A stretch of 9,210 bases of DNA from JBCBEX01 sp039027055 (GTDB lineage Bacteria; Bacteroidota; Rhodothermia; Rhodothermales; Rubricoccaceae), in the NCBI GenBank assembly GCA_039027055.1, contig JBCCLD010000191.1:1-9210 (forward strand), given 5' to 3'. Below the pieces are notes generated by a model. The model was not told where the DNA came from and made no database searches. It saw only the letters and a program-made list of their open reading frames with translations. Positions 1-6,673 of this stretch are shown here, piece after piece (position 1 is the stretch's first letter; every line of letters begins with the position of its first letter). The position numbers were made by a program, and so were the translations under genes.

Positions 1-3000
1 CGCACCACCGGTCCTCCCTGGACGAGCGCCCGCGCCTCGATGCGCGTCCCGACAGCGCCGTCGACTTCGATCCCGCCGAACTGGTTGGGGATGAGGTCGC
101 TCCCAGCCGCCGCGGCGCCGAACGTGTTGCCCGCTATAACGGTGTTGGTCGCCGCGCCGCGCTCGGTTTGCGTTACCTGGAGGCCCGCGCTATTGCCCGA
201 GATGAGGTTGCCAAGCACTACGTTGCCGACGCCCTCGGCAATGAAGACCGCCCCGATGACGTCTTCGAAGGTCTCTTGCCGGTCGTTGCCGAGTTGCTGC
301 GTGCCGGTGGCGTCGGTCCCGATGCGGTTGAAGGCGACGATGTTGCCGTTGCCTCCCACGCCACCGCCAGCCTGGGCGGTCGCAACGCGATCGATGTCGG
401 TGAATCCAGCACGCAGCCTCGCAATCACCGGGCGCACATCGGGACGCAGCCCACCGCCCGAGCCGAGCGCGAGGTCGGTGCCGATGACGAGCCCAGGACC
501 GATGTTGCCCGAGATTAGATTACCAAGGCCTTCTGCCCCGATCACGTTCTCGTTGCCCGTAGCGGAGGTACCCTCCGAGGTATAGCTCCCCGGCATGAAC
601 AGCCCAACTTCGTTGGGGCGCGCCTCCGTGCCCATCGGGTCTGTACCGATGCGGTTCGAGACGACCGTCGCACGGTCGGCCGTGATCAACACGCCGATGC
701 TCTGCGCCCCCACCACGTTGCCCGCGACGGTGGCCTCGGGCGCGAGCAGCAGCCAGATGCCAACGGCTGCGGTGTCGGGTTCTGCCCGCGAGCCGTCGGC
801 CTTGAGGCCCACTACGTTGCCCGCCACCGTCACGCCCGCCGAGCGAGTCCCTGCTACGAGGAGTCCAACCTCGGCATTCACGAGGTTGCCTTGGCCCGCC
901 TCCGTCCCGCCGAGGCACATGCCCTGTACGCCACCTATTTGGGGGGCGTCGGTCGTGACAGCGACGCCGAAGCTGAGGTCCCCTAGCGGCGTCTGCCCGT
1001 CGGGCGTGAAGCCGATCACGGTGTTCGTGACGACGCTGTTGTCGGGCGCACTACCCGCGGCGCCTCCCTCGAACGCAATCCCGGTCTGCTCCTCCGCGCC
1101 AGCCACCACGACCGAGGCTTCGGGGCTGCCGATCTGGGTGTCCGTGGCGTTGTCGCTCACGTGGATGCCCGCATCGCCGTTGGCGACGAGCATGCGCCCG
1201 TCGGCACTCAGCCCGACCCAGGCACCGAGCACGCGGTTGCCCGTGGCTCCATCGCCATGGATATCGATCCCTGCGCCCGTGTTGCCTGCCACCACGAGGC
1301 GGCGCTCCAGCACATCGCTCCCGATCACGTTGTCCGCCGACCCGTCCACGGTGAGCCCCGTCCCGTTGGGAAGGGGCGAGAGGCCGTCCCAATTCAGGCC
1401 GAGGTAGGTCGCCTCGATGCGGTTCTGCCCGTTGCCCACAAAGACGACTCCGCTGCCGGTGAAGCCCCCGATGGCCATCCCGCGTAGGGCCGAGCGCCCG
1501 TTCTGAAACACGAGTCCGTTTTCGACTCCGCTCCCGACGAGGTGCACGAGTGGCACAACCGTGTAGCCCGGCTGCGTCGTCGCGTCAAGCGCGAGGGGCT
1601 CGGTGATTTCAGGCAACGCAGAAACCACGGCGATGACGTGCGGTGCGCTCCCGGCGATGTCGAACGAGACAGAATCGCGCCCAGCGCGGGCGTTGGCCTC
1701 CTCGATCACGGCACGCAAGGTGCACTGCTCGCCTTCGGTGGCGAGATCTACATCGCAGGCGCCGTCCATGATATCGGCGTCTCTTTGGTCGCGCGTGTCG
1801 TTGACAACGAGAGGATTTTTGCCCTGGAAGATGTACGCTCGGCCTGGATTCGAGAGATCGGCGTAATCCTCAGAGCTTGCACCAACGATGACATCGGGCG
1901 ACGAGGGGATGTGTGCCACGTCTGAGCCGAAGAACCCGTTCTGAACCGCGTTTGGGCTCTCGTAGGATTCAAGGAGGAGGCCCGTAGCTCCGCTGAAGAG
2001 GTACGCCCGGCCTGACGACAAGACGGGGCCGGTGTTGTCGGTCCCTGACGGAATGAGGAGGTCATTGATCTCGTCCCCGTCGGTGTCGGGCACGGCGGCG
2101 AGGCTGCGCCCGAACGTAGAGCTACCCGGGCTGGTGCCTGGACTGGTGAGGGTGTAGAGGAGACTCGCCGTGGCTCCGCTGAACACGTAGACACTCCCAC
2201 CTTGCGGGACTAGAATGTCTCCCAGGCCATCGCCATCGAGGTCCGATGCCCCTGTGACCCATGCCCCGAACCCGCTGTTCTGCGATGGGGCTGGACTCAA
2301 AATCTCATGCACGAGCCCGCCGGTGGTCCCATCAAGCACATAGAGGCGCCCCGCATTGTCGAACGTGTCGACGGCCTCGTTGTGCGCTGCCACGAGGAGG
2401 TCACCGCGGCCGTCCCCGGTCAGGTCAGGCACCCCGGCTACGTAGGACCCATAGTCTCCGAAACGCTCGGGGTTGAAGCTCTCCAGCGTGAACACCAGGT
2501 TGCCGGTCGCGCTGTTGAACAGGTACGCGCGGCCTGCCTCTTGGATGCCGCCTACCGTCTCCTCACCGGCCCCAATGAGATAGTCGGGGCGGCCATCGCC
2601 GGTGGCGTCCGGCACCGACGCGACGGTACCGAAGAGACTATTGCTCTCTTGGTTGGGGCTCACGAAGGTTTGTAAGAGCTCACCCGTGGCCCCGCTGAAG
2701 AGATACGCCCGGCCATCACGGAAGAAGTCGCTGCCCACCTCATAGTCCCTGATTGCCCCTACCAGGACATCACCAAAACCGTCTCTGTTGGCATCGCCGG
2801 CGTTGGCGAGCGTCCCGGAGAAGAGGCCGGACGAGACAGGCTCGGGAGACGCAAACGAGCGCAGGAGGTCACCTGTGGCGCCACTGAAGAGGTACACCCG
2901 GCCCGAGCTAATCTGGTCACCGGCACGCTCCCGCGTCCCGATGGCTACATCTCCGTGCCCGTCATTGTTTACGTCCTGAATCCCGACAACGGTAGTCCCG

Positions 3001-3101
3001 AATACGCCTCCGGCTGCCGGGTTTGGGCTCTCGAGGGTGATACTGCCCTGGGCACTGGCAGCGAGGGGGGCGAGCAGAAGGAGCACGAGAAGGCGGTACA
3101 T
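1..3101 (-). CDS. Large exported FG-GAP propeller / CSLREA / beta-helix protein (3' end outside window)
   Basis: One uninterrupted minus-strand frame runs from an ATG at 3101-3099 to the window edge (1033 codons plus two bases); the C-terminus is missing. The start is chosen because it opens directly into a signal peptide (MYRLLVLLLL then APLAASA, cleavage likely before QG near residue 18). Residues about 30-430 form seven FG-GAP repeats of roughly 50-63 residues. Six carry Ca-loop motifs such as DVNNDGHGD (43), DANRDGFGD (103), DATGDGRPD (165) and DLDGDGLGD (287), and most carry the recurring LFSGATG strand. Residues about 432-480 resemble the CSLREA module (TIGR04214 type), here CTLRAVIEEANA at 460-471. 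From about 512 on there are beta-helix coils with recurring IGTDxxGT, GNVVG and GNLISGN motifs. The protein is expected to be exported and probably surface-attached or secreted, possibly through a T9SS tail beyond the window. Ligand and role are unknown. Codon use looks less strictly GC-ending than in the kinase gene. Confidence 0.9.
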   Translation of the reverse strand, partial: MYRLLVLLLLAPLAASAQGSITLESPNPAAGGVFGTTVVGIQDVNNDGHGDVAIGTRERAGDQISSGRVYLFSGATGDLLRSFASPEPVSSGLFSGTLANAGDANRDGFGDVLVGAIRDYEVGSDFFRDGRAYLFSGATGELLQTFVSPNQESNSLFGTVASVPDATGDGRPDYLIGAGEETVGGIQEAGRAYLFNSATGNLVFTLESFNPERFGDYGSYVAGVPDLTGDGRGDLLVAAHNEAVDTFDNAGRLYVLDGTTGGLVHEILSPAPSQNSGFGAWVTGASDLDGDGLGDILVPQGGSVYVFSGATASLLYTLTSPGTSPGSSTFGRSLAAVPDTDGDEINDLLIPSGTDNTGPVLSSGRAYLFSGATGLLLESYESPNAVQNGFFGSDVAHIPSSPDVIVGASSEDYADLSNPGRAYIFQGKNPLVVNDTRDQRDADIMDGACDVDLATEGEQCTLRAVIEEANARAGRDSVSFDIAGSAPHVIAVVSALPEITEPLALDATTQPGYTVVPLVHLVGSGVENGLVFQNGRSALRGMAIGGFTGSGVVFVGNGQNRIEATYLGLNWDGLSPLPNGTGLTVDGSADNVIGSDVLERRLVVAGNTGAGIDIHGDGATGNRVLGAWVGLSADGRMLVANGDAGIHVSDNATDTQIGSPEASVVVAGAEEQTGIAFEGGAAGSAPDNSVVTNTVIGFTPDGQTPLGDLSFGVAVTTDAPQIGGVQGMCLGGTEAGQGNLVNAEVGLLVAGTRSAGVTVAGNVVGLKADGSRAEPDTAAVGIWLLLAPEATVAGNVVGAQSIGVLITADRATVVSNRIGTDPMGTEARPNEVGLFMPGSYTSEGTSATGNENVIGAEGLGNLISGNIGPGLVIGTDLALGSGGGLRPDVRPVIARLRAGFTDIDRVATAQAGGGVGGNGNIVAFNRIGTDATGTQQLGNDRQETFEDVIGAVFIAEGVGNVVLGNLISGNSAGLQVTQTERGAATNTVIAGNTFGAAAAGSDLIPNQFGGIEVDGAVGTRIEARALVQGGPVV
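1812..3012 (-). repeat. Seven tandem FG-GAP blades within the CDS
   Basis: Seven units, each about 150-190 bp, encode FG..v....D.n.DG..D...GA....G.aylFSGATG.ll.t..SP. The LFSGATG-like strands fall near residues 71, 134, 194, 255, 306 and 368, with a final IFQGKNP at 424. Seven units are enough to close one beta-propeller, as in integrin alpha subunits. The seventh unit has no DxDxDG loop (HIPSSPDVIVGAS instead), and the fifth is shortened between its Ca loop and the LFSGATG strand. Confidence 0.8.
3045..3101 (-). other. Signal peptide of the propeller/beta-helix protein
   Basis: The first 19 codons encode Met-Tyr-Arg, an uninterrupted Leu/Val/Ala core, and the small-residue cleavage motif ASA followed by QG. 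This is a textbook Sec signal peptidase I site. It fixes the start codon: no upstream in-frame ATG gives a better N-terminus, and the ATG at about 3140 on the same strand is out of frame. Confidence 0.8.
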
Positions 3102-3273
3102 GGCCAGAGAGGGCAGGTGAAGAGACGACCGGTAGACTTCATTCCGAGATCCCTGCCTGTTTTCCCTCGCCGTCCGCAAAGAAATCCGAGGCGGCGTGCA
3201 CCCCTCGCGCCACCACCTCCGATATTCAGCCCTCCCGACCTGCCTGATCGCCAACGCTTTACCGCTGCGCCCG
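3102..3273. other. Divergent intergenic region
   Basis: This 172-bp segment separates the exported propeller gene (minus) from the ECF sigma gene (plus) and must hold the promoter of each. It is somewhat more AT-rich around 3155-3190 and 3218-3226. I see no convincing -33 TTG / -10 TAnnTTTG pair of the Bacteroidota type, no clear sigma-70 pair, no Shine-Dalgarno before either start and no strong hairpin. Confidence 0.5.
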
Positions 3274-3831
3274 ATGGACGCGCCTGACCTCACTCACCTG
3301 TTGGCCGCCGCACAGGCCGGCGACGCGGCGGCGCTCGACCGGCTGATCCCGCTCGTCTATGGGGAGCTGCGCGCACTCGCGCATCAGCAGCGGCTGCGCC
3401 GCCCGTCGGACACGCTCAACACGACGGCGCTCGTCCACGAGGCGTACGAGAAGCTGGCTCGGGGCGGGCGCGGCTTCGCCAACCGGCAGCACTTCTTCCG
3501 CGTGGCGGCGAAGGCCATGCGCGGGGTGCTCGTCGACCATGCTCGCGCCCGCCAGGCTGCCAAGCGCGGCGGCGGCGAGCGCCCGCTACCCCTCGACGAG
3601 ACGCGGCTCCTACCGCCCGCGCAGGCCCACGAAGTGCTGGCGCTCGACGAGTCGCTCACGCGGCTGGAGGCACGCCACGCCCGGCAGGCCGAGGTGGTCA
3701 CGCTGCGCTACTTCGTCGGGCTGACCATCGCCGAGGCGGCGACCGTGCTCGGGCTCTCCGAGGCGACGGTCGAGCGCGACTGGGCCGTGGCGCGCGCCTG
3801 GCTCCACCACGACCTCTCGAAGGCGGCATGA
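3274..3831 (+). CDS. ECF sigma factor, TIGR02999 (Sigma70_ECF) type
   Basis: This 185-residue protein has family-typical length. The ATG at 3274 is chosen over 3196 because relatives begin a few residues before the THLL...GD segment, and the upstream extension looks non-coding. Region 2 spans about residues 15-98: AQAGDAAALDRLIPLVYGEL, then TTALVHEAYEKL, RQHFFRVAAKAMRGVLVDHAR and the KRGGG patch, all hallmarks of this family. Region 4 spans about 122-183 with a helix-turn-helix at GLTIAEAATVLGLSEATVER (149-168) followed by DWAVARAWL. It should direct RNA polymerase to a dedicated promoter set. In region 2.2 the usual acidic DAED-type motif is Asn49-Thr50-Thr51-Ala52. No anti-sigma gene is adjacent; a Ser/Thr kinase lies downstream instead, suggesting control by phosphorylation (inference). 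The class is confident; the regulon is unknown. Confidence 0.93.
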   Translation: MDAPDLTHLLAAAQAGDAAALDRLIPLVYGELRALAHQQRLRRPSDTLNTTALVHEAYEKLARGGRGFANRQHFFRVAAKAMRGVLVDHARARQAAKRGGGERPLPLDETRLLPPAQAHEVLALDESLTRLEARHARQAEVVTLRYFVGLTIAEAATVLGLSEATVERDWAVARAWLHHDLSKAA

Positions 3832-3836
3832 GACAG

Positions 3837-3870
3837 GAAGTCAGAAGTTCGAAGGCAGAAGTATGAAGCG
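3837..3870 (+). repeat. Period-7 GAAGNNN tandem repeat (five units)
   Basis: GAAG occurs at 3837, 3844, 3851, 3858 and 3865, exactly seven bases apart. The units are GAAGTCA, GAAGTTC, GAAGGCA, GAAGTAT and GAAGCGG. The array starts six bases after the sigma stop codon. The purine-rich constant half with a variable half looks like a degenerate short tandem repeat rather than coding sequence. Function is unknown. Confidence 0.75.
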
Positions 3871-3893
3871 GCCACCCCGGCTATTGAGGCCGC
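3868..3893. repeat. Inverted repeat GCGGCC / GGCCGC in the spacer
   Basis: Six bases at 3868-3873 pair perfectly with 3888-3893 across a 14-base loop. All stem bases are G or C, so an RNA hairpin is possible. No T-run follows, so it is not a canonical intrinsic terminator. A six-base match can arise by chance in GC-rich DNA. Confidence 0.3.
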
Positions 3894-4032
3894 ACCCACC
3901 ATCGGAGTCACGACTGGAGTGGCACCGCGCAAGCAGGAGACGTGGGCCTTCGGCTCCCAATGCGCAGCTTCGCGCCCGTAATCAGGTCGGGGACAACGAA
4001 GGTGGAAGCGGAGCTACATCCGGTGATCAGGT

Positions 4033-6408
4033 ATGAGCGCGGAATTCCCACGTACGGGCACGTCGTCCACTGACGTCGCTGACGTGCATGAGCGCGTCTC
4101 CGCGCGCTTCCTCGCAGCCCTCGACGCAAGCATGGACGCACGGACACCGGATGAGCAAGCCGCGTGGCTGGCTGAGGTCGAAACCGACGAGTCGGTGCGA
4201 GCCGAGGTCGTTGCGATGCTCGCCCAGCACGGTGCCGCCGACGGCCTGCTCGACACGCCGGTCTTCGCGCGCGAGGCGGCGCTCGCGGACGGCACGCTTC
4301 TGGGCGGCACGGACGCGCGGATCGGCGAGCGCATCGGGCCGTGGCAGATCGAGGACCGGCTCGGCGCAGGGGGCATGGGCGTCGTCTACCGCGCCGTGCG
4401 GGCCGACGGGCTCTACGACCGGACGGTCGCGCTCAAGCTGCTGCACCCCGGCCCGGACCGCGCGGCGCTGGCCCGCCGCTTCGCCAGCGAGCGGCGGATC
4501 CTCGCGCGCCTCGAACACATCGGCATCGCGCGGCTCTATGACGGCGGCGTCACGGACGAGGGCCTCCCCTACCTCGCGCTCGAGCGCGTCGACGGGCGGC
4601 CGCTCATCGCCTACGCCGCCACGCGCGACCTGGCGCTGCGGGCACGCGTCGCCCTCTTCGTGCAGGTCTGCGAGGCGGTCGCCTATGCCCACCGCCGCCT
4701 CGTCATCCACCGCGACCTCAAGCCGTCCAACGTGCTCGTCGCCGAGGCCGAGGACGCCACGCCACAGGTGAAGCTGCTCGACTTCGGCATCGCGAAGCTC
4801 CTTGAAGGTGGGGACATTGAGGGGGAGGACGATGACGCGGTGCTCACGCGCGCGCCGCGCGGGCCGATGACGCCCGCCTACGCCGCCCCCGAGCAGTTCC
4901 TCGGCGAGCCCGCCACAACAGCCACCGACGTCTACGCGCTCGGTGTGCTGCTCTACGAACTCCTCGCCGACGCGCGCCCCTACGACCTCGGCGCGCTTAC
5001 CGCCGCCCAGGCCGAGCGGGTCGTCTGCGACGCGACGCCGCCGCGCCCGTCCGCCGTGGCCCCGCCGAGCCGGGCACGCGCCCTCGCGGGCGACCTCGAC
5101 CAGATCGTGCGCACGGCGATGGCGAGGGAGCCGGACCGCCGCTACGCCTCCGCCGAGGCGCTCGCGGCCGACCTCCAGCGCTACCTCGACGGGCTGCCCG
5201 TGCTGGCGCGCCCAGCGGCGGCGGGCTACCTCGTTCGCAAGTTCGTCAGTCGGCACCGGACCGGGGTGGCGGTGGCCGCGCTCGTCGTGGCACTCCTCGC
5301 TGCCACAATCGGGTTCTACACGCAGCGGCTCGCCGCCGAGCGCGACCGGGCGCAGCAGGCGGCCATGGAGGCCACGGCCCACGCCGAGCGCGCCGAGGCC
5401 ATCGCAGGCTTCCTCGAACAGATCCTCCGCGCACCCAACCGCCGGTGGTACAACGACGCCGAGGCCACAGGCCCCGCCACGCCCATCCGTGCCGTGATCG
5501 ACGAGGCGGCCGCCCGCGTCACGCGCGACTTCGCCGACCAGCCGGACCTCCGCGCGGACCTCCACCACCTCCTCGGCGACACCTACCTCGCTCTTGGCCT
5601 GGGCGACGAGGCCCGGCATCACCACCGTACGGTGCTGGCCCTCCGGGAGTCGCTCTACACCCCGCCGCACCCCAAGCTGGCCGAGGCGCTCTACTACGCG
5701 GCGTGGTACGTCTCCGACCACCCCGAAGACTGGGCGACGCGCACGGGCATCCTCCGCCGTGCCGTGGCGATGCAGCGCGCGCGCAACGAAGGCAACAACT
5801 TTCCCTTTATGGTGCAGCCGCTGGCCGACGCCTACCTCCTCGCTGAACGCCCCGCCGAGGCGGATTCGGTGCTCGCGGAGGCGTTGGACTTTGTGACCAC
5901 GGTCTTCGTCCCAGGGCACGATGGCCATCGCTATCGTCAGCCCGTTCAGGCTGCGCTAGCTCGTGACCGCGCCGTTGCCCACCTCAACCTTGACCGTCTT
6001 GATGAGTCAGACCGCTGGCTCACCTACGCGGACTCCGTGCTTGGTCTACTATCCTCGGAGGCGCAGCACCTGTCGACGTGGCAGACGCAGCGGTGCGTGG
6101 AAGGCCGGCTCCGGTCGGCACAGCAGCGACCCAGCGAGGCCGAGCGGGCATTGCTCGCATGCGCGGGGGTTGGCCCTCCCCGTGCGCCAGCGGCCCCGTT
6201 CCAGCCTCCCGATGTGGTGTCGCCCATCTTCGATGCACCTTCAGTTCAAGCGAGCGCCGCGCTGGTCGTCTTCTACGACGAGCAGGGGCGCCCTGACGAG
6301 GCCGCCCCCTACCGTGCTACCGCCGCCGCCTACTCTGCGCAGCGCGACTCCATCGGCACGCTGCTTCGCGCCAGCGGCGTGTTCGACAAAGCGCTGGCGA
6401 CGTGGTGA
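4033..6408 (+). CDS. Transmembrane Ser/Thr protein kinase with periplasmic TPR-like repeats
   Basis: This 791-residue protein pairs with the upstream sigma factor. Residues 15-95 form the helical N-terminal extension usual in sigma-linked kinases. The Hanks-type kinase domain spans about 102-385: glycine loop GAGGMG (111-116), catalytic Lys135 in VALK, likely helix-C Glu153, HRDLKPSN (226-233), DFG (250-252) and APE (285-287). All catalytic residues are present, so it should be active. The activation segment carries an acidic stretch (EGGDIEGEDDD, 258-268) and candidate phospho-acceptors Thr272 and Thr280. One membrane helix lies at about 410-429, followed by a charged coiled coil (430-465). 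Helical repeats of TPR character then follow, for example LGDTYLALGLGDEARHH (515-530), LADAYLLAERPAEA and VVFYDEQGRPDEA. The kinase is therefore cytoplasmic and the TPR part probably periplasmic. The start is bounded by an in-frame TGA at 4024-4026; ATG 4033 lacks a Shine-Dalgarno. Confidence 0.93.
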   Translation: MSAEFPRTGTSSTDVADVHERVSARFLAALDASMDARTPDEQAAWLAEVETDESVRAEVVAMLAQHGAADGLLDTPVFAREAALADGTLLGGTDARIGERIGPWQIEDRLGAGGMGVVYRAVRADGLYDRTVALKLLHPGPDRAALARRFASERRILARLEHIGIARLYDGGVTDEGLPYLALERVDGRPLIAYAATRDLALRARVALFVQVCEAVAYAHRRLVIHRDLKPSNVLVAEAEDATPQVKLLDFGIAKLLEGGDIEGEDDDAVLTRAPRGPMTPAYAAPEQFLGEPATTATDVYALGVLLYELLADARPYDLGALTAAQAERVVCDATPPRPSAVAPPSRARALAGDLDQIVRTAMAREPDRRYASAEALAADLQRYLDGLPVLARPAAAGYLVRKFVSRHRTGVAVAALVVALLAATIGFYTQRLAAERDRAQQAAMEATAHAERAEAIAGFLEQILRAPNRRWYNDAEATGPATPIRAVIDEAAARVTRDFADQPDLRADLHHLLGDTYLALGLGDEARHHHRTVLALRESLYTPPHPKLAEALYYAAWYVSDHPEDWATRTGILRRAVAMQRARNEGNNFPFMVQPLADAYLLAERPAEADSVLAEALDFVTTVFVPGHDGHRYRQPVQAALARDRAVAHLNLDRLDESDRWLTYADSVLGLLSSEAQHLSTWQTQRCVEGRLRSAQQRPSEAERALLACAGVGPPRAPAAPFQPPDVVSPIFDAPSVQASAALVVFYDEQGRPDEAAPYRATAAAYSAQRDSIGTLLRASGVFDKALATW

Positions 6409-6421
6409 CCTCGGCGCTCGC

Positions 6422-6673
6422 TCAGCGTAGCAGCACGAGACGCTGGGTGACGCTACCCTGCTCGGAGGCGAGTTGCACGACGTAGATCCCGCTCGGCAGA
6501 CGGTGTCCGTCGAATCGAGTGACGTGCCACCCCGGCTCCTGCGGCCCGTCGGCGAGGCGTGTCACCTCACGACCGAGCGCGTCGAGAACGACGAGGCGCA
6601 CCTCGCTAGCCACCGGGAGCCCATAGCGTAGGGTCGTCGTCTCGCTGAAAGGGTTGGGGTAGGCGGCGTCCAG
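6422..6673 (-). other. T9SS C-terminal sorting domain
   Basis: The last 83 codons encode the beta-sandwich sorting signal. AYPNPFSETTTLRYGLP opens it, VRLVVLDALGREVTRL is the central strand pair, and GIYVVQLASEQGSVTQRLV closes it. Spacing and order match the TIGR04183 type A tail. It predicts recognition by a type IX secretion machine encoded elsewhere in the genome. Confidence 0.88.

Larger units (their letters stand above)
3832..4032 (+). other. Spacer between the sigma and kinase genes
   Basis: This 201-bp gap is long for a two-gene operon. It holds a period-7 GAAG repeat right after the sigma stop (3837-3870) and an inverted repeat (3868-3893). It also holds two copies of ATCAGGT 45 bp apart (3981 and 4026), the second touching the kinase ATG. 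A 57-codon open frame from ATG 3863 ends in a TGA overlapping the kinase start as ATGA (4033-4036). Its codons are unlike its neighbours (AGG, AGA, CTA, CGA; about 57% G/C at third positions), so I do not call it a gene. Confidence 0.5.

Noticed and set aside
40..1407. Plus-strand open frames opposite the beta-helix gene
   Set aside because: Their translations are Pro/Ser/Thr/Ala-rich low-complexity readings of the opposite strand of a clear repeat-containing protein; no domain or good start is visible.
3196..3273. Earlier start for the sigma factor
   Set aside because: The 26-residue extension has no family counterpart; the ATG at 3274 gives the usual length and N-terminus.
3981..4032. Two ATCAGGT copies 45 bp apart before the kinase start
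   Set aside because: Seven-base matches over 200 bp can occur by chance; there is no symmetry or further copy to support a binding site.
4027..5928. 633-codon open frame antisense to the kinase gene
   Set aside because: It mirrors a verified kinase with all catalytic motifs. Long antisense frames are expected where third codon positions are mostly G or C, and the translation shows no recognisable domain or plausible composition.
6409..6434. Possible bidirectional terminator between the convergent genes
   Set aside because: Only a four-base CGCT/AGCG pairing is present and there is no T-run on either strand.
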